36,629 nucleotides of DNA from a virus: the IMG/VR virus record IMGVR_UViG_3300025154_000261, positions 1-36,629 of that record. One strand, written 5' to 3'. Of the stretch, positions 1 through 8,549 are shown piece after piece (the first letter of the stretch is position 1; each line of letters starts with the position of its first letter). Made by a program: the position numbers and the translations under genes. The notes under the pieces were generated by a model that was not told the DNA's origin, did not search any database, and saw nothing but the letters and a program-made list of their open reading frames with translations.

Positions 1-4
1 ATTT

Positions 5-130
5 CGTACGGAAGCCGTCGGAGGCGAACTTGACGCCGACGAAATGGCCGAGAAGTGGCAGCGGAACTATTATTACAATGACGCCACCCCGCCATTCTGG
101 GCGAACATACCAGGAGCACAAACCGCCGAG
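5..130. repeat. Terminal direct repeat, left copy
   Basis: These 126 bases are identical to 36504-36629 (constant offset 36499). The match begins at position 5; bases 1-4 (ATTT) differ from the GGGA-type context before the right copy. Because the portal reading frame passes through both copies in phase, this is most simply an assembly overlap of a circular or circularly permuted genome of about 36,503 bp rather than a short biological terminal repeat. A true terminal redundancy cannot be excluded from sequence alone. Confidence 0.9.
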
Positions 131-1756
131 CTTGAACGCATGCGCGATACATGGAGCCAGCGCTTGGGCGGCTGGCTCAACACCCGCAAGCCCGCTTTTA
201 CCAACGGCGAAAACGTCCAGATCACAAAGCTCGGCGAGAGCGCCAAGGAGATGGACTTCGTAGAGTCCCGCCGCTACCTGCGCGACGTGTTCCTCCAGCA
301 TTATTCAATCCCGCCGGAACTGTTCGGCATCCTCGAAAACTCGAACCGCTCGACCATTGACGCCGCGTATTATCTCTTTGCAAAGAACGTCATAGCCAAG
401 CGCCTTGGATTCTACGAGCGGGCAATCACAAAGCAGCTTATCGAGTGCGATTACGACAATCGTTTGATTGCAAAGTTTGACTTTGAGATCCCGGAAGATG
501 AAGTATTCAAACTCCAGAAAGTGAACGCCGGGCTAGCCGCCGGAGCCTTGACCCGCGCCGACTGGAAGCGCGCCATGGGCTACAAGGCAGAACCGGGCGA
601 CGACGTATACCTCGTGCCATACTCGATAATGGAAGTTCCCAAGGGTACGCCGTTTCAGGACGCCGCGCCGGAAGAAACCACAATAGACATAGCCGACGAG
701 CCTACGGACGAAACGATACCGATACCAGAGAATGTAGCCGCCACGGCACTAAACGGCGCGCAGGTAGCTAGCCTTGTCCAGATCGCGCAAGCGGTGGCTG
801 ACGAGCTATTGCCTTATGAAACGGCGCTAGAGATAGTGCTATCTGCCTACCCCACGATAACCCGTGGAGAAGCCGAGCGGATGTTAAAGCCGCTAATCAA
901 TTTCGGGCCCAGCACGCCGGTAGAGCTGCCCGATGTTGGCCCGCCAGCTCCTACGAAATCAGCGAAAGCGCCGGATGCACGCAAGGCCGCGCACTGGAAA
1001 GCCTTTGACGCCCGCGCGAAATCCGGCGAAGGGATGTTCCGCTCCCGGACCCGCGCCTTTGCCGACATCCAAAGCGAACGCGTAAAAAAAGCATTGAAGG
1101 CGCACGCCCCGAAAGATTACAAAGCCGCGATAGACGAAGCCTTCGCCGGAGCCGATGACGCCTTGACCCGTGCCTACGCTCCTGCATGGATCGCCTCGAT
1201 GACGGACGGCGCAGAGATCGGACGCGGATATTTGGGACAAAAGATATCGCCCAGCTTTGCCCTGTACAACCGCGCCTTTGACATCTGGGTAAAAAAGAAC
1301 GGCCTCAAGAAGGCCAAAGAGATAAACGAGACAACGAACGAAAAGCTCTTGAAGGCCCTTGACGCTGAACTTGCCGAAGGCATCGCCGCCGGTGAATCGA
1401 TACCGAACCTTGCCGCAAGGATGATAACCGCAACCGAAGGCGTCTATGAAAACATGTCCACGGCACGCGCGGAATTGATAAGTAAGACAGAGGCCATGGC
1501 GTCCGTGAATTTTGGCCAACAGGTCGTTTACCAAAGCGAAGGCATCGAGAAAAAGGAATGGCTTGCCACTTCGGACAGCGACACGCGCGAAGCACACGCG
1601 GCGCTTGATGGAACCGTCATAGGCATCGATGATAGTTTTGACGTTCCCGGCTATGATGACGTGCCGGGCGAAAAGATGATGTACCCCGGCGGCGGAGACG
1701 TGGCAGGCCAGAATTGCAACTGTCGCTGCACCCTGCTCCCAGTGATCGAAAGGTAG
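5..1756 (+). CDS. Portal protein, C-terminal part, fused to Mu gpF-like minor head domain
   Basis: This is the continuation of the portal gene that starts at 35940; the frame is preserved across the terminal repeat, giving a joined protein of about 771 residues. Residues 189 to about 400 of the joined protein complete the portal fold (phage portal family). A linker rich in Pro, Ala and Lys follows, then a C-terminal domain resembling Mu gpF / SPP1 gp7 head morphogenesis proteins: the motif SDTREAHAALDGTV near residue 713 and a Cys cluster CNCRC near residue 760 are typical. The portal forms the dodecameric DNA entry ring; gpF-like proteins are minor head components that may be ejected. The two functions are usually on separate genes, so this is a fusion. 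The stop at 1754-1756 is followed 6 nt later by the next start. Confidence 0.88.
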   Translation, partial: RTEAVGGELDADEMAEKWQRNYYYNDATPPFWANIPGAQTAELERMRDTWSQRLGGWLNTRKPAFTNGENVQITKLGESAKEMDFVESRRYLRDVFLQHYSIPPELFGILENSNRSTIDAAYYLFAKNVIAKRLGFYERAITKQLIECDYDNRLIAKFDFEIPEDEVFKLQKVNAGLAAGALTRADWKRAMGYKAEPGDDVYLVPYSIMEVPKGTPFQDAAPEETTIDIADEPTDETIPIPENVAATALNGAQVASLVQIAQAVADELLPYETALEIVLSAYPTITRGEAERMLKPLINFGPSTPVELPDVGPPAPTKSAKAPDARKAAHWKAFDARAKSGEGMFRSRTRAFADIQSERVKKALKAHAPKDYKAAIDEAFAGADDALTRAYAPAWIASMTDGAEIGRGYLGQKISPSFALYNRAFDIWVKKNGLKKAKEINETTNEKLLKALDAELAEGIAAGESIPNLAARMITATEGVYENMSTARAELISKTEAMASVNFGQQVVYQSEGIEKKEWLATSDSDTREAHAALDGTVIGIDDSFDVPGYDDVPGEKMMYPGGGDVAGQNCNCRCTLLPVIER

Positions 1757-1762
1757 GATGCC

Positions 1763-2089
1763 ATGGCAGATATCGAGCAGGCACCCGGCGAAATAAACAT
1801 AACGAAGATCATACGCGGGGATGATTTCACGTTCACCGCCTCGTTTCTTGGCGATGCTACGGGCGATACGTTTTCGGCCAAAATCGACAACGGTAATCTT
1901 GCGGACGTGACTATCTCCGTCGGAAAGTCGTACTCAGGCGTAACATTAAAAACAACCTTGACGTTTACAATCACGGCGGCGCAATCTGCCACGCTCGAAA
2001 TGTCCACGTTGCCATGGTACTGCACGCAAGTGTCAGGCGGGGCTACCCGAACATTATTTCAGGGGACCATCGGAGTGTATAGCCGATGA
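1763..2089 (+). CDS. Small beta-rich virion protein, BppU N-terminal-like
   Basis: A 108-residue protein with the pattern IIRGDDFTFTASF near residues 16-28, an alternating beta-strand middle and a C-terminal FQGTIGV strand. Small proteins of this layout are common next to phage fibre genes and resemble the N-terminal beta-sandwich of lactococcal baseplate protein BppU; this is recognition of style, not a family proof. The purine-rich AGGTAGGA just upstream serves as the likely ribosome site. The gene overlaps the following fibre gene by ATGA, so the two are probably made together and may interact, for example as adaptor and fibre. Confidence 0.5.
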   Translation: MADIEQAPGEINITKIIRGDDFTFTASFLGDATGDTFSAKIDNGNLADVTISVGKSYSGVTLKTTLTFTITAAQSATLEMSTLPWYCTQVSGGATRTLFQGTIGVYSR

Positions 2090-3858
2090 TCATAGAAGTC
2101 GTCGAACCCGATGTAATTCAAGTAACCGCGCTATCGCCGACGGCCTTTGAAGTCACCATCACGCCGTCGCCTGTTATTCAGGTCGAGGCGACGACAACAG
2201 GGGCAACGGGCCTTTCAGCCTACGAAGTCTGGATCGCCGAAGGCCATACTGGGAGCGAGGACGATTTTTTAGCCTCGCTGGTCGGCGCTCCCGGAGCATC
2301 GCCGGTACTTACATGGGTAGCGGATCAAATTGCCATCGACGGAGAGGTTACGGGCCCGCATTTAACCGGGGAACCTGGAGATCCCGGAGACCCTGGTCCT
2401 GCTGGCGTTGGCGTTCCATCCGGCGGTACTGTCGGGCAAGTCTTGACCAAAACCGGATTGCCAGATTATGAAACCGCCTTCGCTGACGCCGCCATTCCTA
2501 CCCCTACGCAAATCGGCCTTGGCAACGTAGACAACACATCCGACGCAAACAAGCCGGTCTCTATCGCAACGCAAACAATCCTCGACGCGCATGACCGCAT
2601 GTTCGCGTACATGCAGTCGTCGGGCCTTTTATGGGGCGGAGCGCTTACGATAAACGGAGGCGATGCGACGACCTTCGACCTCGCGGCAGGTGCCGCTGTC
2701 GTCGTCGACAACTACACCGACCCCGAGGTTCCGGTCAAAACATTGTTGACATGGGCCGCGCAAGCTGGCTTGACCGATCCGTATCTCGCTACCGCAGACA
2801 CTGTGTATGTCGGGATTCTTTCAACCGGCGTTTTATATTTTGTAGCCGATGATCCATTCACCAACGCCCAGCGCCGGACAGCCGCTTCTTTTGGCTGGCT
2901 CGACCACGTGGGCCGGACGGAAATTGAGTACACCGGGATGGAACCGGCGTTTATAAACTCCGTCGCTGCGCAACTTCAGGATTTTTTCTACGCGTTCGGA
3001 GCATTCAACCTTGAAGGGAACGAGTACACATACTCGGCGCTGCTTGCTATCAGGCGTACCGCCGGGTCGGCATTTTGCCCGAATCAGAATTACATCAACG
3101 CGCAGAATAATCCGCACGTACTGGCGACGAACGCAGAAGACCCCGCCGGGATATGGTACTTTTACCGAGACGTAACCGATTGGGTAAACGACACGCCATT
3201 GGGATCGGAAATCGACCCGGAGCATTACGACGACGGTTCCGGCACGCTCGCCGCTGTCCCCACTGGCAAGTGGCAGATACAACTAATATCCTATTACCCG
3301 CTTTGGGAAGCGAACGATATCCAGTACGGGCAAGCGATATACGATGATCTTGCATCCGCAGAATCCGCGCTACAGGATTCCGTCGAGATTGACCCATACA
3401 ATTCCGTGGACGTATTCCGCGGCTGGTTGATGGTTCAGCAAGGATGTACGGACCTGTCAAATCCAGCGACGGCTAAATTCAAAAGCGCTGGCAAGCTCGG
3501 CATGTTCGACGTGCAATCCGGCGGAGGAACTGGCGGAGAGGTCAATACGGCGTCGAATGTCGGTACGGCAGGAGTCGGAATCTATGACGCCAAGTCTGGC
3601 GTAGACCTTCAATTCCGGAACGTCGGGCCCGGTTCGGCGCTTGTCACGGTGACGCTGGACGTGCCAACAAAGACGGTTGAGATAGACCTTGCAACGACTC
3701 CTGAAGCTTTGTCCAACAAATCGACCGACACCGCGCTAGGCTCGTCGGACACACTCTACCCGTCGCAGAAGGCTGTCAAGGATTATGTGGATTCCCACTC
3801 GGGCGGAATATCTGCAAGTATCGCAATCGCTTACGCGGCAGCCCTTGGAGGCGTCTGA
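2086..3858 (+). CDS. Collagen-like fibre protein
   Basis: A 590-residue structural protein. The N-terminal part holds the fibre motif AYEVWIAEGHTGSEDDF (about residues 45-61), followed by short collagen-like Gly-X-Y repeats (GEPGDPGDPGPAG, about residues 96-108) and the fibre signature IGLGNVDNTSDANKPVS near residue 145, all familiar from phage fibre and receptor-binding proteins. The central 170-480 region is probably a beta-structured adhesin; the C-terminal part again carries a fibre-type repeat (LSNKSTDTALGSSDTLYPS). The start ATG overlaps the previous stop. The gene lies between portal and protease rather than after the tape measure, so it could be a head fibre or a receptor-binding fibre. 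Confidence 0.72.
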   Translation: MIIEVVEPDVIQVTALSPTAFEVTITPSPVIQVEATTTGATGLSAYEVWIAEGHTGSEDDFLASLVGAPGASPVLTWVADQIAIDGEVTGPHLTGEPGDPGDPGPAGVGVPSGGTVGQVLTKTGLPDYETAFADAAIPTPTQIGLGNVDNTSDANKPVSIATQTILDAHDRMFAYMQSSGLLWGGALTINGGDATTFDLAAGAAVVVDNYTDPEVPVKTLLTWAAQAGLTDPYLATADTVYVGILSTGVLYFVADDPFTNAQRRTAASFGWLDHVGRTEIEYTGMEPAFINSVAAQLQDFFYAFGAFNLEGNEYTYSALLAIRRTAGSAFCPNQNYINAQNNPHVLATNAEDPAGIWYFYRDVTDWVNDTPLGSEIDPEHYDDGSGTLAAVPTGKWQIQLISYYPLWEANDIQYGQAIYDDLASAESALQDSVEIDPYNSVDVFRGWLMVQQGCTDLSNPATAKFKSAGKLGMFDVQSGGGTGGEVNTASNVGTAGVGIYDAKSGVDLQFRNVGPGSALVTVTLDVPTKTVEIDLATTPEALSNKSTDTALGSSDTLYPSQKAVKDYVDSHSGGISASIAIAYAAALGGV

Positions 3859-4355
3859 TGAACATCAAGATTGACAATTACACATTCGACAAGACAGCAA
3901 AGACAATCACATTCTCGGATTACACATCGATATCTTTGCCCCGCGTCGTCTTGATAACCAACGTCGAAGGCAACGCGATCATCTACAACTTCGCGGGCTC
4001 TGGCGTTGGCGGATCGGTATCGGGGAACGTGCTTACGCTCGACTATGACACGTCGTCGATGGCGAACACGGACAAGCTACAAATTATTTACGACGACAAG
4101 GACGCCTCGCTTCTTGTTCAGCTTCTCGAATCGATAAAGCTTTTGTTCCGCGTCACGGCAAACCCGCCGTGGGTAGATAAAAGCGCCAACCAGATGCGCG
4201 CGCAGGTGACGGGATCATTGACGACTGCCGGGACAGTATCGACCGTGACGACCGTTACCGGAATAACCAATCTCGGTGGGTATCCCGCACAGCAAGGGAT
4301 CATCGATCAAAACCGTGCGGCATGGGCCGTGCTGACAAGAGGGAGGCTGGCATGA
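3858..4355 (+). CDS. Putative fibre-associated structural protein
   Basis: A 165-residue protein whose N-terminal 90 residues are strongly beta (DNYTFDKTAKTITFSDY at 6-22, LPRVVLITNVEGNAIIYNF at 28-46), a short helix LLVQLLESIKLLF near 83-95, and a Thr/Val-rich repeat tail (VTGSLTTAGTVSTVTTVTG). No family is recognised with certainty. The start overlaps the fibre gene stop (TGATG) and its own stop overlaps the next ATG, so it belongs to the fibre module and is probably a virion component or assembly helper for it. Confidence 0.55.
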   Translation: MNIKIDNYTFDKTAKTITFSDYTSISLPRVVLITNVEGNAIIYNFAGSGVGGSVSGNVLTLDYDTSSMANTDKLQIIYDDKDASLLVQLLESIKLLFRVTANPPWVDKSANQMRAQVTGSLTTAGTVSTVTTVTGITNLGGYPAQQGIIDQNRAAWAVLTRGRLA

Positions 4356-5965
4356 GCAACAACTTCAAGAAAATCATCGACCGCAATATGTGGGTGCAAT
4401 CTTCACCAGCTCCCAACGCGCACGCGGCGGGTGCTTCGCTGGCTTGCGACTTGCGGAATGATATGTCCCGCAATCCATTTATTTACGATGTTGCAAGCGC
4501 GACGGTGCTGAACCGTTACAACGCGATAACAAAGGGCTGGAACTTTGTCGTGTCTCCCGCGCTGGCTGGCACATTCGGAGCCGGGGCGGCTTCGATCTTC
4601 GCCCCGTCGTGCGGACTGATGGGCAATATCGGGGCCGCATGTACGACGACAAAAATAATCACGACAACCACGATCACGGCGGTAGGCGTCAACATGCTCG
4701 CCAATCGTGGCGGCTCTGGTGATTACGGATTCAAGGTCCGCATCAAAGGAAACTCCGCTGGAAGCTCGGGGAAGATTGAAGAGCGGTGGATTGTCGGCAA
4801 CACAGGTGGAACCACTCCGACGCTTTGGCTTGATACCGCGCTGACCTTCACCCCCGCAAGCGGCGACACCTACGAGATAATTGCCGGGCGCTTGTTTATG
4901 CTCGGCGCTGGAGTTACCGCAGCGGGAACATGGCGATCATTCGAGTTGGCCGCCAATCTCCTTGCGTCTCTGTCAACGACGAACTTACCCGCAACCGTGG
5001 CGACGGACTCGTCCCTATGTGCGCTCGACGAGCAATACGTCCCATACGATCACAAGCCGGGAGAAGGCTTTGTCATCGGGGCGGGAACATACGATGCAAG
5101 CAATCTAAAATATTGTTTGATAGCAACCGCAAGCGCGGCGGGAACGTTGACCGGACAAGCAGCGGCCGGGGATTATGCCGTAGTTGCGAACGAGTACCGA
5201 AACTTCCAGATCCGCATTGTCGAAGATACCGCGATCCCGACAGCCGTAGGTCAACGCAGGCAGATAGCCAGTCACACCGCCGGGGCGTCGCCAGTCTACA
5301 CGCTCGGCGCGGCATGGGCGGTCACTCCGAGCGCAACGGCGAAGTTTGTCATCGAATATCCAAACCTTATCTTGGGCCGATCTTCCGCTACGACCTCGGT
5401 TTATACGTACAACTATTCCGGAGCGTCGCTGACCAACGGGACCGGAACGATCGCCGCAGATGCTTGGAGCGTGACGTACTTTGGCGTAGCCGGAGCCGCG
5501 AACGCCGCCGGCGGAATGTGGTTCCCCTCTTTCGGCATGGAGCCGGACGTCGGTAAAAATGCGCGGCATTCATTCTGTTTCTTTTTCAGGGGAGCCTCGG
5601 CCACGGTTGACCTGCTGGACATAGCGGGCGGCACCGCTGGCGCGTGGACATCGGGAGTCGTGATAGACGGCGCGGTATCGGTAACGACGGGATCGTGCGG
5701 AAAGATAGCGCCGGCCGATCAGGAAGGGAAATTCGGCTACATAAACGGATACACCGCGTCGTTGGTCAATCAGCTATTCCGGTTCGACGTCAAGAACCGC
5801 GTGCTCACCCCGTTCACGCCGACCGACTGGATACAGGCAGGTACGGCGGCGGCAGGTGAGCGCGTCGCGGTAATCTGCGCAGTGGACGGGACGGACAAAT
5901 ACTCCGTGATCTGTTTGCTCTCACACTTGAGTACCATTTTCCACGAATGCGTCGTGTTGGAATAA
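4352..5965 (+). CDS. Putative virion structural protein of the fibre module
   Basis: The ATG at 4352 is chosen because GGGAGG lies 5-6 nt upstream and the codon overlaps the previous stop (ATGA); an upstream in-frame ATG at 4322 has no good ribosome site. The product is 537 residues, rich in Ala, Gly and Thr, with beta-strand pattern throughout and no membrane segment. The N-terminus (NNFKKIIDRNMWVQSSPAPN) resembles unnamed structural proteins found in phage genomes; no enzymatic motif is visible. Its size and place suggest a major part of a head or tail fibre assembly. It ends the operon before a strong promoter at 5970. Confidence 0.55.
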   Translation: MSNNFKKIIDRNMWVQSSPAPNAHAAGASLACDLRNDMSRNPFIYDVASATVLNRYNAITKGWNFVVSPALAGTFGAGAASIFAPSCGLMGNIGAACTTTKIITTTTITAVGVNMLANRGGSGDYGFKVRIKGNSAGSSGKIEERWIVGNTGGTTPTLWLDTALTFTPASGDTYEIIAGRLFMLGAGVTAAGTWRSFELAANLLASLSTTNLPATVATDSSLCALDEQYVPYDHKPGEGFVIGAGTYDASNLKYCLIATASAAGTLTGQAAAGDYAVVANEYRNFQIRIVEDTAIPTAVGQRRQIASHTAGASPVYTLGAAWAVTPSATAKFVIEYPNLILGRSSATTSVYTYNYSGASLTNGTGTIAADAWSVTYFGVAGAANAAGGMWFPSFGMEPDVGKNARHSFCFFFRGASATVDLLDIAGGTAGAWTSGVVIDGAVSVTTGSCGKIAPADQEGKFGYINGYTASLVNQLFRFDVKNRVLTPFTPTDWIQAGTAAAGERVAVICAVDGTDKYSVICLLSHLSTIFHECVVLE

Positions 5966-5969
5966 TAAC

Positions 5970-5998
5970 TTGCACATTATGTAAAATAGCGATATAGT
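5970..5998 (+). promoter_or_regulatory. Sigma70-type promoter for protease and capsid genes
   Basis: TTGCAC at 5970-5975 and TATAGT at 5993-5998 are separated by 17 bases, close to the bacterial consensus, in the 70-base gap between the fibre module and the protease gene. It would give the highly needed capsid genes a transcript of their own. Confidence 0.65.
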
Positions 5999-6035
5999 CC
6001 AAAGTATCACCGTCGTGAGACAGGAGATATTCTAC

Positions 6036-6833
6036 ATGGCCGCTACTGTCAAAAGCATAAACCTCTCGATGAAATCCGCTCCGGTTCAAGGTCGGATCAT
6101 TCGATTCATAGGCTCCGACGAATCAATCGACCGCGACGGCGACACCATATCAATAGACGGATGGGACGTGGGGAACTACATGAAAAACCCCGTCGTCCTA
6201 TTCGGACATGACCCGAACTCCCTACCCGTTGCTACCACGATCAGCCTGACAGCCGACAAGCGCACCCGCCAGCTTCTGTTTGATATCAAGTTCCCGACCA
6301 TCGAAGAGCTGGCGACAAACCCCAAAACCCCGAGCGAGCACGCACTCAAGGTTGACGCGATCTACAACATGGCCAAAGCCGGAATCCTCAACACCGTTTC
6401 CGTCGGATTCAGAGGCATCGACTACGACCAGACGGCGACAGGCCGCGCGTACAAGCGGCAGGAGCTTATGGAGATATCAATCGTCCCGATACCCGCGAAC
6501 CCGAACGCCGTTGCCATCCTCCGCGCTGCCGGGGCATCCGATCTTGTAATCAAAGGAGTAACTACCATGCCGGAAGCTGTAACCAAAGGAAACCGGAAGC
6601 TGTCCAAGGAATCCCTCGCGTACTTGAAGGAGCGCGTCGACGCACTGGACAAGGCGTGCACCGACCTCAAAACATTTATTGCAGAAGATCCCGAAGAGGG
6701 AGAGCCGGACGAAAAAGCAGGCGCGCCGGTAGTCGGCGAGGAAGTCGGCACCGACGTTGACAAGCCACAGCCGGAAAAAATGTACGTTATCGATATCGTC
6801 GAGAAGGACTCGGCGGCGTCGAGCGAGAAATAA
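6036..6833 (+). CDS. HK97-type prohead protease (serine peptidase S78 family)
   Basis: A 265-residue protein. The protease domain covers roughly residues 15-165, with the likely catalytic His58 in LFGHDP, Ser122 in NTVSVGF and an acidic residue Glu146 in ELMEISIVPIPANP, the hallmarks of the HK97 gp4 family, which trims the capsid delta domain and itself during head maturation. ATG 6036 is preferred over GTG 6015 because AGGAG sits 9 nt upstream of it. Residues 178-265 form a charged, helical and acidic tail that looks like a scaffold and has its own possible start (see next entry). The capsid gene follows 11 nt later. Confidence 0.9.
   Translation: MAATVKSINLSMKSAPVQGRIIRFIGSDESIDRDGDTISIDGWDVGNYMKNPVVLFGHDPNSLPVATTISLTADKRTRQLLFDIKFPTIEELATNPKTPSEHALKVDAIYNMAKAGILNTVSVGFRGIDYDQTATGRAYKRQELMEISIVPIPANPNAVAILRAAGASDLVIKGVTTMPEAVTKGNRKLSKESLAYLKERVDALDKACTDLKTFIAEDPEEGEPDEKAGAPVVGEEVGTDVDKPQPEKMYVIDIVEKDSAASSEK
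6567..6833 (+). CDS. Putative nested scaffold protein (internal in-frame start in protease gene)
   Basis: Inside the protease gene, AAAGGAG at 6552-6558 is followed after 8 nt by an in-frame ATG at 6567, exactly where the protease domain ends. Translation from it would give an 88-residue helical, acidic protein identical to the protease C-terminus (MPEAVTKGNRKLSKESLAYL start). Lambda makes its scaffold Nu3 in the same way from inside protease gene C. No separate scaffold gene is seen. Seen: the ribosome site and frame; inferred: that it is used. Confidence 0.5.
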   Translation: MPEAVTKGNRKLSKESLAYLKERVDALDKACTDLKTFIAEDPEEGEPDEKAGAPVVGEEVGTDVDKPQPEKMYVIDIVEKDSAASSEK

Positions 6834-6844
6834 GGAGCAACACC

Positions 6845-8041
6845 ATGGCACAGATGACCAAGGAAGAACTGGACGCGCTCATAGACAGCCGAGTCCAGGA
6901 AGGAATCAAGGCGAAATCCGCCGAGATTGAAACCACGCAGAAGAACAACCTCCGCGCCGAAATGCAGGAGGCGTACGAGGCCGCGCACCAGGAGACCGAG
7001 CGCAAGGGCTACAAAGAGGAAGCCCCGATAATCAAAGTCGCCAAGCTCGTCAACCTCTACGGCCAGAGCTTCGGCGACCACGAGCGGATGAAAGCCCTCG
7101 CCGAAAAGATGTACGGCGATGACAAGGAGATCAAAGGCTACGTCGCCAAGGCCCTCGAAGCTGGCGTACCGTCTGCCGGTGGATTCGGTATCCCGCAGGT
7201 ACTTTCCGCCCGCGTGATCGAAGCGCTTTACGCTCAGTCGCTCCTTGAAAAGATGAGCGTGGCGAAACTGCCAATGCCCAACGGCAACCTCCGCATGGCC
7301 CGCATGGACACCAGCTCGACAGTCGGATGGGTAGGCGAACTTCCAGCCGCCGCGCCGACTCAGCCCGTATTCGGCGACGTGAACCTCGCGGCCAAGAAAC
7401 TCTTCGCCATAAGCGAGATTTCAAACAGCCTTATACGGTACAACTCCATTGGAATCGAAGGCTGGCTTGCGCGTGACCTACAGAAGAAGTTCCGCCTTGC
7501 GCTGGACTATGCCGCGTTCTACGGATCCGGCACCAGCTACACCCCGGCGGGCCTTGCCAATCTCGGCATCCAGACTTCCGGCAGCTCGTCCACCGCGATG
7601 ACCCAGCTTATTCCCGACGAGATGATCGCGCTCCTGAAAGCCGCGAACGTCTCGATGACCAACGTCCATTGGGCCATGTCGCCCCAGATGGAAGCGTGGA
7701 TAAAGAATCTCAAGACCACAACCGGCGCGTGGATATTCCGGCAAGAGATGATCGAGCAGGGCAAATTGTGCGGCTACCCGTACCACGTGTCCACCCAGAT
7801 CAGTTATACCGATACCACCACGGACTACGGCGATATCTTCATCGGGGATTTCGACGAGTTCCTTTGGGGAGCCGGGCTTGACATGGAACTGCGCATGTCC
7901 CAGGACGCCGCTTTCGTTTCCGGCGGCACGACCTATTCCAGCTTCCAGCGTGACAGCGCGCTGGTTCGCGTGGTAGGCGAGCACGACTTCAATGTCATGC
8001 ACCCCGTGTCATTCGTCAAGGGCATTTATTCCGTCGCGTAA
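6845..8041 (+). CDS. Major capsid protein, HK97 fold
   Basis: A 398-residue protein with the HK97-family layout: a highly charged helical N-terminal delta domain (about residues 1-100, cut off by the protease), then the start of the mature protein around AGVPSAGGFGIPQ (about residue 108) and the typical sequence of the fold (AISEISNSLIRYNS, LALDYAAFYGSG, IFIGDFDEFLWGAGLDMELR). It forms the icosahedral shell. AAGGAG lies 7 nt upstream of the ATG. It directly follows the protease, and a GC-rich hairpin follows its stop. Confidence 0.93.
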   Translation: MAQMTKEELDALIDSRVQEGIKAKSAEIETTQKNNLRAEMQEAYEAAHQETERKGYKEEAPIIKVAKLVNLYGQSFGDHERMKALAEKMYGDDKEIKGYVAKALEAGVPSAGGFGIPQVLSARVIEALYAQSLLEKMSVAKLPMPNGNLRMARMDTSSTVGWVGELPAAAPTQPVFGDVNLAAKKLFAISEISNSLIRYNSIGIEGWLARDLQKKFRLALDYAAFYGSGTSYTPAGLANLGIQTSGSSSTAMTQLIPDEMIALLKAANVSMTNVHWAMSPQMEAWIKNLKTTTGAWIFRQEMIEQGKLCGYPYHVSTQISYTDTTTDYGDIFIGDFDEFLWGAGLDMELRMSQDAAFVSGGTTYSSFQRDSALVRVVGEHDFNVMHPVSFVKGIYSVA

Positions 8042-8054
8042 ACAAGTAGCTACG

Positions 8055-8080
8055 GGCCGGGTGTACTAAAATGCCCGGCC
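8055..8080 (+). terminator. GC-rich hairpin after the capsid gene
   Basis: GGCCGGG (8055-8061) pairs perfectly with CCCGGCC (8074-8080) around a 12-base loop. There is no U-run, so it is more likely a partial attenuator or a 3' stabilising stem for the abundant capsid mRNA than a full terminator. A similar hairpin follows the tail tube gene. Confidence 0.5.
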
Positions 8081-8102
8081 TATCAAAAGGAGAGTAGCAC
8101 CA

Positions 8103-8543
8103 ATGAGCATTCCGAACACATTTCCCCAGCGTACTACCACGCTCGCACTTACCACCCCTGTGGCCAATACCGGCGCGGCTGTCAACAGCTCCATTGTTGA
8201 TCGTCTTGGCTATCAGTCCGCAAAACTGATCGTCAACTACGCGGTAGTGACCGGCTCGCCGTCCGCCGCCGTCGCTGCGCTGGAAGTCTTTTCCAACAGC
8301 GCGTCAAGCACCTCCAGCCCGACGCCCGTCTCGCTTGTCGCGCTCGAAACGGCGCTTGACATCATGACCGCCGGAATCAAGGAGTACGACATCGACCTGA
8401 GCAACGCCAAGCGGTACATTTTTACCACATGGGACGCCACTTATACCGGCGGCTCAACCCCCGGAAACATCATCAGTGCGGTAATCGTGCTCGGTGACAA
8501 AAACGTACAGCCCGCCAATTCCGGCAGCGTGTACGGTAGGTAA
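8103..8543 (+). CDS. Putative head decoration or cement protein
   Basis: A 146-residue beta-rich protein with no membrane segment or enzymatic motif (SAKLIVNYAVVTGSPSAAV near 39-57, KEYDIDLSNAKRYIFTTWD near 97-115). AAAGGAG precedes the ATG. The place directly after the capsid gene and before the connector is the usual one for capsid decoration proteins; that is the only basis for the call. It could instead be another minor head protein. Confidence 0.5.
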   Translation: MSIPNTFPQRTTTLALTTPVANTGAAVNSSIVDRLGYQSAKLIVNYAVVTGSPSAAVAALEVFSNSASSTSSPTPVSLVALETALDIMTAGIKEYDIDLSNAKRYIFTTWDATYTGGSTPGNIISAVIVLGDKNVQPANSGSVYGR

Positions 8544-8549
8544 GCAATA

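Noticed and set aside
959-1597. Long minus-strand reading frame opposite the portal-gpF gene
   Set aside because: It lies wholly opposite a well-supported gene, has no ribosome site or family motif, and is a by-product of the codon pattern on the other strand.
2368-2406. Collagen-like repeats as foreign eukaryotic sequence
   Set aside because: Short Gly-X-Y stretches are normal in phage fibre proteins and lie between typical fibre motifs here.
6422-7081. Minus-strand reading frame across protease end and capsid start
   Set aside because: It covers the ribosome site and start of the capsid gene on the other strand and has no recognisable features.
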